Shown piece by piece: positions 8,219 through 17,745 of a stretch of 30,625 bases of DNA (positions within the stretch are counted from its first letter, which is position 1; every line of letters begins with the position of its first letter). The stretch lies in contig JACVTC010000415.1 in the NCBI GenBank assembly GCA_016946835.1, positions 1 to 30,625 on the forward strand. The letters are read 5' to 3'. Source of the stretch: Neocallimastix lanati (nom. inval.). Its lineage: Eukaryota > Neocallimastigomycota > Neocallimastigomycetes > Neocallimastigales > Neocallimastigaceae. Made by a program: the position numbers and the translations under genes. The notes below the pieces were generated by a model, which was not told where the DNA came from, did not search any database, and saw only the letters and a list, made by a program, of their open reading frames with translations.

Positions 8219-11200
8219 TTATAAAATAATAATAAGATCATAATCAAATAAATATTTTTTCCATAATTCTATCATTTCCTTTCTAGTTTTTTTCATTGTT
8301 TTTGAAAATGATATCAGTAATTCATTCAACAAAAAAGCTTGATGTGGTCTTTCATTACAATATTTAGGAATATCGTTTTGAGTGACAACGCTTAAAATAT
8401 GTTTTTTAATTTCTTTATATTTATCTTTATTGTTTTCTTTTTTATAAATTTTTTCCATTTTTTCTATAGAAGTTTCTTGAGAGTTTGGAATACGAATAGA
8501 TGACAATTTTTTTTCCATATCGTCATAACAAATTGAATAGATGAGCTTTTCCAAAAGTTCTTGTTTTATATAAAAAGATTCAATATTACGACCACGATTA
8601 ACTTCACGAAAATTAATAGAACCCGAATCTGAAGTAGAACGTTTTGAAGTTGAACGTTTTGAAGTAGAACGTTTTGAAGTAGAACGTTTCTGTTTTTTAA
8701 AATTAAAATTTAAATTTTTTTTCAAATCGCAATATCTTAAAGTTAAATCATTACATAACATATAGACATATTTATAACGATCTTTTGTTCGATTTCCTTC
8801 TTCAGTACTATAATGATCATCCATTTGTTTTGAGATATTCTCTGAATTAAGCTCTTCATTTACCAACTTCCATTCTCGAAGATTAAAATCTGCATAAATA
8901 ATATTAGTACTAAAATCATTCACTGACTTTTTTTTATTACTAGCATAAGATGTAGTTTTAATAGTTGAAAAATACGATATATAAATGAAATTATCGATTT
9001 TTTTCCAATAAGGATAAAATAATTTAGTGATATTGAATAAATTTTGACGTAGAGCATATCTTAATATAAACAATTTTTCAGTATGAGAATATTTAATAAT
9101 TTGATTATATGCTTCTCTGGTCATATCAGCATTTTGTAATTTATTGTTTAAAGACACTATTTCTTCGCTTTTAATATCAACCTCTATGTGAATAAAGTTG
9201 GATGACTGTTCGTTCATTTGTCCACTTCTATTATTATTATAAAATGGAAGATTTTGGCGAATTAATTTTCCAAAATAAGCATTCCTATAATTTAAACGAC
9301 AATTGGATATAATTTTACGATAAATCATTCCGTCAGAATATCTTAAAATACCACCAGCTATCACAATATTATTACTATTAATATATTCTATTAATTTTGG
9401 TAAAACGAATAGGTTAATGATAGGAATTCTATCCATAAGATCCATAATTCTAATACAATTGTTCTCTGAAAAGAATGTACTTAACTTTTTATTTATTTCG
9501 ATCATACATAATGGTAAAAGTTTATCTAAGTATACTGAAGAATAATGTAAATATGGAACGATACTTGTATTGCCAATTATCTCATTTCCATTAATATCTT
9601 TGAATGTAGAAGTCTCTCCATGAATATTAGCATCTATAGCTATACTAGTATTGGTCATTGCTCTACTTTCACTCAGGCCTGATTCAATATCAAAAGGTTT
9701 ATTCTGTTCGTTAGTAGAGAGACCGTTAGTGTTTTGAGGGTCATTTAAGTTAAAAGGAGCATGAATCAAAGATTCAATAGAAGCATTTTTTAATGCTTGA
9801 TTAAATTTTAACGCATCTTTATATTTATTTTCACATAAAATATACTTGCGATAGTCCACACTATACTGATATGAATCGGAACACTCTACTTCGTCATCAC
9901 ATGCCATGTACAAATAAACATTGACGAATCGTTGATTTTCAGGAAGAGAATCATGTGAACCAACGCGTCGAATACGGCCAATAATTTGATTTATTTTCTC
10001 ATAATTCCAATGCGGTGTTAATATGTGTAATTGTCGGACATTCATAATATCAACACTTTCCGATACTATGTCACTTCCTAGAAGAACCTTTATCTTTGAT
10101 CCATTTTGATTACTTGAATCATTAAATATATCTAAACGTTCCATCATATTTGGACAGAGCTTTTTATCTCCAGTAATAAATGTAAAATTCCAAAATTTAT
10201 CCTCTCTTTCTTTTCGAATTTCCTTTAGTTCAGCGAATTTGTTATCATCATCAACATCACCATCATGAAAAGAAGAAAAATGATGAGGAAGAAAACGATC
10301 GATCCCTTTGCCTTTTCTATCCACTTTACTTTCTAATTTGGAAAAATTTGATGTCTCATCATGATGACGGCTATTAGAAGATACTTTATTATATACATAA
10401 TGATAGCCAATGGCACAAAGTATCGCGGAAAAGTAATAAATACCAATTTGCTCAATGATACTGCAATAGATAAATACAGGTCCGTCTGGATTTTCCTTTT
10501 TATTTATTTCGTTAAGACAATGATACAATTTACAACAATAATTTTTAATATCCTTGGATTGTTGCATTATAATATCTTGTAAAAGAGGGTTACTATGAAT
10601 AATCTTATCATTACTAAATTGGTATTCTGATAATTCTGATTTAACTTTGGATTTTGATCTTTTTTTTGCATCATTCGATTTACCTTTTGCTTTTGATCTC
10701 TTTTTGGTATCATTGGATTTACCTTTTTCTTTTGATCCTTTATTACTATCTTGTGTTAAATCATCATCAATTTGTAAATGAAGAACACCAAGTGTTGCTT
10801 TCACATAATTGATTCCCATATTATTCTTCTCTTGAGGTTCCTTTAGGATATTTCGATAATTTTGAAGTTGAACTCCTTGCATAGGTACTTTTACTATTTT
10901 GTAACGTTCAATACCTGGTATATATGACCCCATATAATTCACGGTCGTGTTTGGTGGATTTAATCCATAATAAGACAGGTGACCAAGCATTTCTTCTTTC
11001 AGTTTTTCAGGGGTTAAAAATGAAGTGGAATTCAAATTTGGTTTAATTAATTTAACCAGATCTGTTATTTCATTTGCATTATCAAAAATCGGAGTTGCAG
11101 ACATAAATATAATTCGACCTTTATTAATATGATTTAAAAGTGAACTTAAATTGTTATAGATAAACTTTTTTTTGGTAGGGTTACGAAAATGATGAACTTC

Positions 11201-11728
11201 ATCAATAATAATTAATCTTTCATCATAAAAAGAAAAAGAATTAGATGTTGTCTGTTGGTGGTCACTTTTGTTGTCATTACCATCGGTGTCAGTGTTAATA
11301 TCATTAATGTTTTTGATATCGTTACAGAAAGTTATATAAGTGCGAAATTCAATATACTTTTTGATAAATTCTTTATAATCTTTAACGTTCGGTAAGTGTG
11401 GATAATATTCAAAAGTATAATCATACCAAGTCTTTACACGTTTGGTAAATTCCGTAATAGCTTCCTTACCTTTTACAAGAATAATACAAGGTTTCTTATA
11501 AACATTTATGAATTTTAATGCAATCCATAATGCGGTGAATGATTTCCCGGTTCCTGGTGAATGATAAATTAGAAATCGATTGACCACTTCATTTTCCGGT
11601 GACATATACCTTACGGGTAATATTTGGTATCTTTTCATATGTACATTTTCTTCTATCAATGGATTATTCGTATAAATCTCCGTAAATTCTCTTAAACTAT
11701 GTAAGTTATTAATATCCGGATATGTCAT
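8219..11728 (-). CDS. D6/D11-like superfamily 2 helicase (viral transcription factor type)
   Basis: This 1169-residue NCLDV helicase belongs to the group that includes the poxvirus early transcription factor small subunit (D6) and NPH-I (D11). The ATPase motifs are all present: Walker A HSPGTGKS (56-63), DEVHH (176-180), SAT (210-212), a SESVDIMNVRQLHIL motif V near 557, and QIIGRIRRVG motif VI near 580-590. Upstream of Walker A, KRYQILPVRYMSP is typical of the group. The length fits the large asfarvirus-type member better than the ~640-residue poxvirus ones. In poxviruses these proteins melt early promoters or release transcripts inside the virion. Two low-complexity inserts are present: a Lys/Ser-rich one near 330-365 and four KRSTS units near 1013-1033. 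The frame is uninterrupted over 3.5 kb. A TATTGAGGATA element lies 13 bases before the ATG. The choice between D6 and D11 function is not decidable by eye. Confidence 0.9.
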   Translation of the reverse strand: MTYPDINNLHSLREFTEIYTNNPLIEENVHMKRYQILPVRYMSPENEVVNRFLIYHSPGTGKSFTALWIALKFINVYKKPCIILVKGKEAITEFTKRVKTWYDYTFEYYPHLPNVKDYKEFIKKYIEFRTYITFCNDIKNINDINTDTDGNDNKSDHQQTTSNSFSFYDERLIIIDEVHHFRNPTKKKFIYNNLSSLLNHINKGRIIFMSATPIFDNANEITDLVKLIKPNLNSTSFLTPEKLKEEMLGHLSYYGLNPPNTTVNYMGSYIPGIERYKIVKVPMQGVQLQNYRNILKEPQEKNNMGINYVKATLGVLHLQIDDDLTQDSNKGSKEKGKSNDTKKRSKAKGKSNDAKKRSKSKVKSELSEYQFSNDKIIHSNPLLQDIIMQQSKDIKNYCCKLYHCLNEINKKENPDGPVFIYCSIIEQIGIYYFSAILCAIGYHYVYNKVSSNSRHHDETSNFSKLESKVDRKGKGIDRFLPHHFSSFHDGDVDDDNKFAELKEIRKEREDKFWNFTFITGDKKLCPNMMERLDIFNDSSNQNGSKIKVLLGSDIVSESVDIMNVRQLHILTPHWNYEKINQIIGRIRRVGSHDSLPENQRFVNVYLYMACDDEVECSDSYQYSVDYRKYILCENKYKDALKFNQALKNASIESLIHAPFNLNDPQNTNGLSTNEQNKPFDIESGLSESRAMTNTSIAIDANIHGETSTFKDINGNEIIGNTSIVPYLHYSSVYLDKLLPLCMIEINKKLSTFFSENNCIRIMDLMDRIPIINLFVLPKLIEYINSNNIVIAGGILRYSDGMIYRKIISNCRLNYRNAYFGKLIRQNLPFYNNNRSGQMNEQSSNFIHIEVDIKSEEIVSLNNKLQNADMTREAYNQIIKYSHTEKLFILRYALRQNLFNITKLFYPYWKKIDNFIYISYFSTIKTTSYASNKKKSVNDFSTNIIYADFNLREWKLVNEELNSENISKQMDDHYSTEEGNRTKDRYKYVYMLCNDLTLRYCDLKKNLNFNFKKQKRSTSKRSTSKRSTSKRSTSDSGSINFREVNRGRNIESFYIKQELLEKLIYSICYDDMEKKLSSIRIPNSQETSIEKMEKIYKKENNKDKYKEIKKHILSVVTQNDIPKYCNERPHQAFLLNELLISFSKTMKKTRKEMIELWKKYLFDYDLIIIL
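8631..8692 (-). repeat. in-frame 15-bp tandem repeat (KRSTS x4) in the helicase gene
   Basis: Four nearly identical 15-bp units encode repeated Lys-Arg-Ser-Thr-Ser close to the helicase C-terminus. The repeat keeps the frame and is highly basic. It probably forms a disordered, possibly nucleic-acid-binding, tail segment and is likely to vary in copy number. Confidence 0.85.
10638..10736 (-). repeat. Lys/Ser-rich imperfect tandem repeat in the helicase gene
   Basis: Units of the form (K)GKSNDxKKRSK are repeated about two and a half times between the helicase core motifs III and V. They look like a disordered, basic insert between the two RecA-like domains. Confidence 0.7.
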
Positions 11729-12557
11729 TTATAGTTCTATCTATCCTCAATACAAATTTATTTAACTCTATTATTTTTGTAAATAAATTAAAGAGAAAAA
11801 AAAATAAAACAAAAAGGAAAAATTAATATATATTTATATAATGTAAAATAAATATATTTACTAATAAAGTAATTAAACTACTTAACAAATTAAATTAAAT
11901 AATTGTAAAATAATAATTTATTTACTACATCAATAATACTTTATTCAAAATTAAAATTATACTAATTTTAATGTAATATATCAAAAAATGTATTACTCTT
12001 TTAACTTTTATATTTTTTTTTTTTTAATAAATTTATAAAATATAAACCTTAATATTTGTTTATAAATGTATTAAATATTATACTTTTTAAATCATTTTAT
12101 AAATATATTTTCAATGTACTAATAATATATTTAATTTATTAAAATTTTTTCTTTTAATTTTATTGGTATATGAATGAATAATATATGCTATTGAAAATTG
12201 ATAAATTATTACAATATCTGTCCAAATATAAAAAAAATATATATATAATATAAATTTACTAATATTTAAAATTCAACTATCCCAAAAAATAAATTAAAAG
12301 GTATAAAATTTTAAATTTTAGATCAAGATTAAATTTTAAAAATTTTATTTTTTTTAGATCTACTTTAAACTTTAAAAATTTTATTTAATTTATATAAGAA
12401 AACTCTTTCAAATGATAAATGACATTTATAAAAGAAGTTAAATAAATACTTTTAGAATTACTTACATTATTATTTTTATAAATTTAATATATTTTAATTT
12501 TAAATTTTATTTTTTACTTTTAATAAGGTTTATATTATTCTATTTAAATTTGTAATA
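11729..12557. other. AT-rich divergent promoter region
   Basis: This 829-bp spacer lies between the helicase (-) and the 290-residue gene (+), transcribed away from each other. It is nearly pure A/T with T-runs near 12011-12024. No short gene with a zinc motif or other recognisable coding signal was found. Confidence 0.6.
11742..11752 (-). promoter_or_regulatory. possible promoter element TATTGAGGATA before the helicase gene
   Basis: On the minus strand this 11-mer ends 13 bases before the helicase ATG. It differs at one base from the element at 5328-5338. The pairing with the candidate early transcription factor gene is suggestive only. Confidence 0.2.
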
Positions 12558-13430
12558 ATGGAAAATTTAACAAATTATTACAACGAAGTGATCGAAATAT
12601 TATGTAGTAAATCTGTCCAAGTCTTCAATAATAATTATAACCTTAATATAAATAAAGATAATATTTTAAATAATTTAACTAAGGAAGATGATATCCAATC
12701 ATCAATTCACGAAATGGCCAAACTTAGTTTGAATAATACTTGTATTGGATTAAAAAGAAATAAAACCACTTGTAATAATAAAGTAATTCCGGGACATATG
12801 TATTGTGGAGTTCATGTTCGTTCAGAAGGGAAACTACCATTAAATCAATATATCAGTAATGTTGCTACCACTCTTAAATATGGACATTCGGCAGTTGTTG
12901 TTTCCCTAGGTAATAATTGGATATTTCAAAAGGACAGTCAAAACAACGATATAAGAAAAAATGAACCTAAGTCTACTAAATGGCCATTAAGTGTTGATAT
13001 GGTTGACAAATCATTACATTCTTATATTTTATTTTTCGATGAATTTAAAAGTTATTTTGGTGCTGGAATACTTGTTATTCAATATTGCTCCACCGAAAAA
13101 AATAAAAAGCAAAACAGTTATTTTATGGCAACTCATTATGTTGAAGTCAGTAGATATGGAGAAGAATTACAACCCGAGTATTACATTAAAATGACGTTCA
13201 AGTCTATTGCTTTGATTAAGGAAAAACCTATTTTTAATAAAATCAAGGAATTTCTCTCTGAATACGGAATTCCATATGATATTAATGAAATTAACAAACG
13301 CAATAGTGATATTATTGAAAATAATCCGGTAGTAATCTACAATAAAATAAATAAAATTATTAATGATCATTATAATACTTTTTACTATAATTCAAAATCT
13401 TATATAACTTTGAATATTAATTCTGAATAA
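12558..13430 (+). CDS. 290-residue viral protein with a C-C-C-H zinc-knuckle motif
   Basis: I do not recognise the family. The clearest feature is CIGLKRNKTTCNNK followed by GHMYCGVH: C62-x9-C72-x10-C83-x2-H86. This is a compact zinc-binding knuckle of a kind common in proteins of giant viruses. The N-terminal ~60 residues are helical and Asn-rich, including a QSSIHEMAKLSL helix. After the knuckle come beta-rich segments (about 105-150, 155-185 and 195-220) with conserved-looking Trp and Tyr. The C-terminus is helical and Asn/Ile-rich. There is no signal peptide or membrane segment. The gene lies between the helicase and the Rpb1 N-terminal half, diverging from the helicase, so a role in viral gene expression is plausible but unproven. 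The frame is intact and the ATG at 12558 follows A/T-only sequence. A DNA- or RNA-binding regulator, such as a late transcription factor, is one possibility. Confidence 0.65.
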   Translation: MENLTNYYNEVIEILCSKSVQVFNNNYNLNINKDNILNNLTKEDDIQSSIHEMAKLSLNNTCIGLKRNKTTCNNKVIPGHMYCGVHVRSEGKLPLNQYISNVATTLKYGHSAVVVSLGNNWIFQKDSQNNDIRKNEPKSTKWPLSVDMVDKSLHSYILFFDEFKSYFGAGILVIQYCSTEKNKKQNSYFMATHYVEVSRYGEELQPEYYIKMTFKSIALIKEKPIFNKIKEFLSEYGIPYDINEINKRNSDIIENNPVVIYNKINKIINDHYNTFYYNSKSYITLNINSE

Positions 13431-14093
13431 TTTCTAAAAAAAAAAAAATTAAAGATTAAAATAAAATAAAAATTAAAATTATATACAAAATTGAAAAAAA
13501 AAATATAATAATAATAATAATAATAATAATTATATTCATGTATAAAACTATGAAAAATAAAATTAATAATTAAAAGCATGTATAAACGTGTAAATTCATT
13601 TGTAATTCTTTATGATATTTTAATTTTATAAATAAAAAAAAAATTAAATTATAATAAATTTAAACTCTATTTAATAATTTTTAATTTTATTTAACATTTC
13701 AATAATTTTTATACTTAAATCATCATAATAATTATATTTATATTAATATTTAATATTTTAAAATTATGTAAATAGTAAATTAATTACTATAATTTATTTA
13801 TTATTAAAAATAAAAATAACTGCTTATTCCATTTATACGTGTATATGATTTTTTTTAAAAAAAAAATGTAAAAAAATTGCTTAAAAAAATTAACTACTTC
13901 ATAAACGTATATAATGTTTTTTTAAAAAAAATATAAAAACAAATATACAGTAATAGTAATAAATTTTTTTTTATTTAAAATATTTTTAAAACTTTAAACT
14001 ACACCTTTTTTGATATCAACAAAATATTTTATATTATATCCTATTTTTATATCTGTAATATCATATTGACGGTCTCTATATATTATATTTAGT
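13431..14093. other. AT-rich spacer with (AAT)n
   Basis: This 663-bp spacer lies between convergent genes. It has A-runs just after the 290-residue gene, an (AAT)n tract at about 13506-13530 and several T-run/A-run pairs (for example near 13852-13866 and 13917-13930) that can pair as short A/T hairpins. No gene is seen. Confidence 0.6.
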
Positions 14094-16253
14094 TTAAAGA
14101 CTAGCCATAGAAAATGCATGCTCTAAAAATGTTTCATCAATGTCTGGCTTATTTGTACTAAATGGGTAATAATATATCTCCTCATTGGAGTAGTTATGAA
14201 CTACTCCTTGTTCATCGGTTACTAAATCTTCCATACTTTTAACAAGTTCTCTTTGTAAATACCCGGTAGATGATGTATTAAGAGAAGTAGAAATAATACC
14301 TGCTCGACCAGATTTTGAATGAATAAATAATTCTTTTGCTGTTAATCCTTCGGAATAGGAACTTTTAATATAACAAACTGGTAAAATAGCTTGAACTCCA
14401 ACCGACATCAATATTTGAATAACATTATCCACATTTCCTTTAGATCCACTGTTAATGATATTAGTTAAATTATTATCGATGGATTCCACTAATTCTGTAA
14501 GGTCACAATATTTTCGAAAAACTTGATTCTTAAACTCGTTGTAATTTTCAAATTTATTTTGATTTTCTATCAATGAGTCAAGATTTAGTACAGGTATAGG
14601 ATCCATTTTATTTAAGATACTATCGGTTATGGGAAGATATGATTCTCTTAATTTATCATTTACCATACAATCAGCAATAGAAATAGTGATAACATGAGTA
14701 AGATTATATACATGAACCATGCGTTGAACATCCCACATAAATTTTAAATAGAATTCATTACCGTAATTTGAAATAGCATTAAGTAAAATAGTTTGATTTT
14801 TATCGCTGATAACACCTAGTAATATTCCTTTATCTACGATCAGATTACCTTCATGATCATGTAAAGTAAGCGTTCTAGGAAGTAATAAAGATAACAGGTG
14901 AGCATAAGGGATATCTGTACTATTCATACGCGATTTGTAGTATTTACAAAATTTTTTCCAATCACTGTCGGGAATGCCCAATTTATCACGCATTCTTTTA
15001 ACAATATCAATATCAATAATTTCTTTATTACGTGTCATATTATAAATTCCGGTTAAAGTATCTTGTATAAATTTGATCATAATAGAAGCATTTTTAAATG
15101 ACCGGATATTATTTGCAATATTTAATTTTGTGGCCAACTCTTCTTTAGCTTCTTCACCCGGTAACCAAAAAATGTTCATTTCGTCACCGTCAAAATCCGC
15201 TTGAAAGACATTAGCAATAAGTGGATTGATCTGAATGGTTCGACAGTTACTTGGACGAGAATGAACGGCTAAGATTGAAGTAGTTTGAAGTGTAGGTTGT
15301 CTATTGATGATAACAAAGTCATTGGTTTTATACCCATAGGGAATTAAGGAATCAGTAAAGATTTTAGGAATTAACACTACATCTAAAGGAATATCAATAT
15401 TTGGTACGATAACACTTCGAAGACAAAAATTTTGACGCTTAGCTAAACACATACTTCGGAAAATACCATTTTTTCCTGATAACATCTGTTTAATATAATT
15501 TCTATTAGCATCCTCAACCGAATCGTTTTTACTACGAATACCTAAAATTTTCTTGTATAAATTATACGCACGCACAATATAGACGGACTTAATTAAATTT
15601 CCGTTTTGATATTGGTAGTTGAGATCTAATACACGTTGATATAATGTTGTTACGTTATTATGAATTGTAATATTGCTAGAATCAAGAATAGATGGTCTCA
15701 TATTGATTGGTAAAACTGGAATATTTTTGATAAACACATTAAGTAAATGATTTTGTAGCTCTGGATTTTTTGAAAAATTTGCAGAACGAATTTCTTCGTA
15801 CATTTGCTCGATAGATAATGTTTCCCTACCAAAAGTGAAAGAATATTCTGAAATATTCTTTGACTCTTTTTTAAAATTTTTGGAATACTTGGATTTATTG
15901 GATATGACTTCCTCCGATTTAACTTTATGATATGAAAATGTTGTAGCAACTACACGTTTTTCGCAACAAGGGTTATTAGTGGAAAGTAAAGGATCATATT
16001 TTTTACAAACTGGACAAATATGACTTATTTCTTTACATAATATATTTACAAATACAGGATGAACAATTCTGTAATAAAGTGGTATTCTTCCCGTGTGTCC
16101 TGGACAATCTATCATTGATTTACATTGTTTACATGGTAATTGAGGATTGAGAGTAAATGATGTTGTATTATCCGTTAATTCATTCTTATTTTTAATAAGG
16201 ATCGTTTCCTTTTCAAATTCTTCATCTGTATATAAATTAAACTTTAAATACAT
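14094..16253 (-). CDS. viral RNA polymerase largest subunit, N-terminal half (A'-like)
   Basis: This 719-residue protein is the N-terminal, catalytic half of the largest RNA polymerase subunit. The clamp zinc site is visible: C41, C44, C50, H53 in a CPGHTG context, with a second Cys cluster (C80, C83, C96, C97). GKNGIFRSMCLAKRQNFCLRSVI runs 260-282 and NRQPTL is at 317-322. The metal-binding DFDGDEMN motif is at 353-360, with the three Asp at 353, 355 and 357. GSKGN (603-607) and the bridge-helix region GLTAKELF to GYLQREL (636-670) follow. It stops soon after the bridge helix, with STSLNTSSTGYLQREL and a VTDEQGVVHN segment, which is where archaeal A' ends. The rest of the subunit is at 1162-2664. 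Both halves are intact on the same strand, and their sum (1219 residues) is somewhat short for a viral Rpb1. The position before DFDGD is Q-A rather than the common N-A. Confidence 0.93.
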   Translation of the reverse strand: MYLKFNLYTDEEFEKETILIKNKNELTDNTTSFTLNPQLPCKQCKSMIDCPGHTGRIPLYYRIVHPVFVNILCKEISHICPVCKKYDPLLSTNNPCCEKRVVATTFSYHKVKSEEVISNKSKYSKNFKKESKNISEYSFTFGRETLSIEQMYEEIRSANFSKNPELQNHLLNVFIKNIPVLPINMRPSILDSSNITIHNNVTTLYQRVLDLNYQYQNGNLIKSVYIVRAYNLYKKILGIRSKNDSVEDANRNYIKQMLSGKNGIFRSMCLAKRQNFCLRSVIVPNIDIPLDVVLIPKIFTDSLIPYGYKTNDFVIINRQPTLQTTSILAVHSRPSNCRTIQINPLIANVFQADFDGDEMNIFWLPGEEAKEELATKLNIANNIRSFKNASIMIKFIQDTLTGIYNMTRNKEIIDIDIVKRMRDKLGIPDSDWKKFCKYYKSRMNSTDIPYAHLLSLLLPRTLTLHDHEGNLIVDKGILLGVISDKNQTILLNAISNYGNEFYLKFMWDVQRMVHVYNLTHVITISIADCMVNDKLRESYLPITDSILNKMDPIPVLNLDSLIENQNKFENYNEFKNQVFRKYCDLTELVESIDNNLTNIINSGSKGNVDNVIQILMSVGVQAILPVCYIKSSYSEGLTAKELFIHSKSGRAGIISTSLNTSSTGYLQRELVKSMEDLVTDEQGVVHNYSNEEIYYYPFSTNKPDIDETFLEHAFSMASL

Positions 16254-17745
16254 GATTAAAATTAAATGTTATATAGAAATAAATTATTATATTGATACAT
16301 AAATTTATATATTATTATATGCAATAATAAGAATCATTTGAACGTATATTAACAAACTTAAAATTAGTAATACAGGTTAGAAATTAAATTAAAATATATA
16401 TTTTTAATAATAGGCTAATAATATATAGAAAATATATATGGAAACTTTAATAATTGTAGATTAATAATACATATTTAATAATGCATTACAGTGCTATGTT
16501 TTAGTGTGAATATAAAATAAAATAAAATATTTAAATTAATGTAATATTTAATTTTAATAAAATAAAATAATAATTATTTTAATTTATATATATATAGGAT
16601 TTATTATATTAAATATATATATATATTATTATTTATATTATTATTAAAATAAATTTTTTTCTAAATAATTATTATTTAAATAATATATATTAAATTAATT
16701 TTATTTATTTATTTATTTTTTTTTTTTTTAATAAAAATATTAAATAGACTTTTAATAATTAATTTTTTTTAACTCATTTATAACAATATAAATGTTTACA
16801 TAATTTGAATAATATTATAATTATTTAATGTATTATATTTTTTAAAAAAAATTTTATATAAAAATATATATATATTGAAAGTATATCTTAAACAAATTCA
16901 AAAAAAACTAAAATTATTTGATTATATATTGTGTAACTATTAAATAAATTTACAGCAATAAAATAAATTTTTTTGTGTTTAAAGAAAAATAAATTTATGA
17001 TCCATGATATAAATTTTTTATGCTTTATTCTTATCTATAAAAAAAAAAAATTAAATTTTAAATCAATATAATAATATTATATTAAAAAAAATTTAATTTA
17101 GATATCTTGTAGAATAAATATCTTTAAGAAAAAAGTTTTTTTTTATTTTAAAAATTATTATTAATATTATTTAATTTATTTTTTATTTTAAAATAAAAAT
17201 ATTTATTACAAATAAATAAACTTTTCTATTTTAAAAAGAAACAGGAATTTAAATTTTTAAAAAAATCTTTTACTATTTTAGCATTTAATATCAATTTTAT
17301 TTTATTCAATTTTTTTTTTTTTTTTTTAAAATTATCAATTTCTTTTTTCTTATTTTTTTTTTTTTAATTTTACTTCATTTTTATTATTTATTTTTACTTA
17401 TTTTATTTATTTATTTATTACTTTTTTTTTGACTTTTATAAAAATATTTTTATAAATTTATTAGGTAATAATCCAAAAATACTATATCTAAAATATCTAT
17501 TGAATCTATTGTTATAATTATAATTTATATTAAATAAATTATAATTTTTTTCTTTTTTTAACATTTATTTTATATTTTACTTTTTTAATTTTTTTTTAAT
17601 ATAATTTTTTTTGTATTATATATAAATTTTATTTTTTATTGCTTTTAATAGATAGAACGATATTTAGTTTTTATATAATAGATCATTTTTATAAAACTTT
17701 AATAAGTAAAGATTTAAAAATTTATTTATCAAACTATTTAAATTT
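16254..17745. other. 1.5-kb AT-rich spacer holding the virus-fungus boundary
   Basis: To the left lies the last recognisable viral gene and to the right the first fungal one. The spacer is almost only A/T, with T-runs (for example about 16712-16730, 17310-17327, 17349-17364), TATA tracts and ATTT repeats. I see no gene, tRNA, transposase, inverted terminal repeat or obvious target-site duplication. The right integration edge should be here, but simple sequence hides any junction. Confidence 0.55.

Noticed and set aside
13506-13530. (AAT)n tract as a possible replication origin or regulatory repeat
   Set aside because: Similar tracts occur throughout the spacers, so it cannot be told from background simple sequence.
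14094-14200. Intein or intron explaining the Rpb1 split
   Set aside because: The halves are 11.4 kb apart with other genes between, on both strands. Neither border shows intein-like Cys/His-Asn ends or a long self-splicing-type insert, so a true gene split is simpler.
16254-17745. Viral terminal inverted repeats or transposon ends at the boundary
   Set aside because: Only A/T homopolymers and short chance palindromes are present; no pair of matching inverted sequences could be identified by eye.
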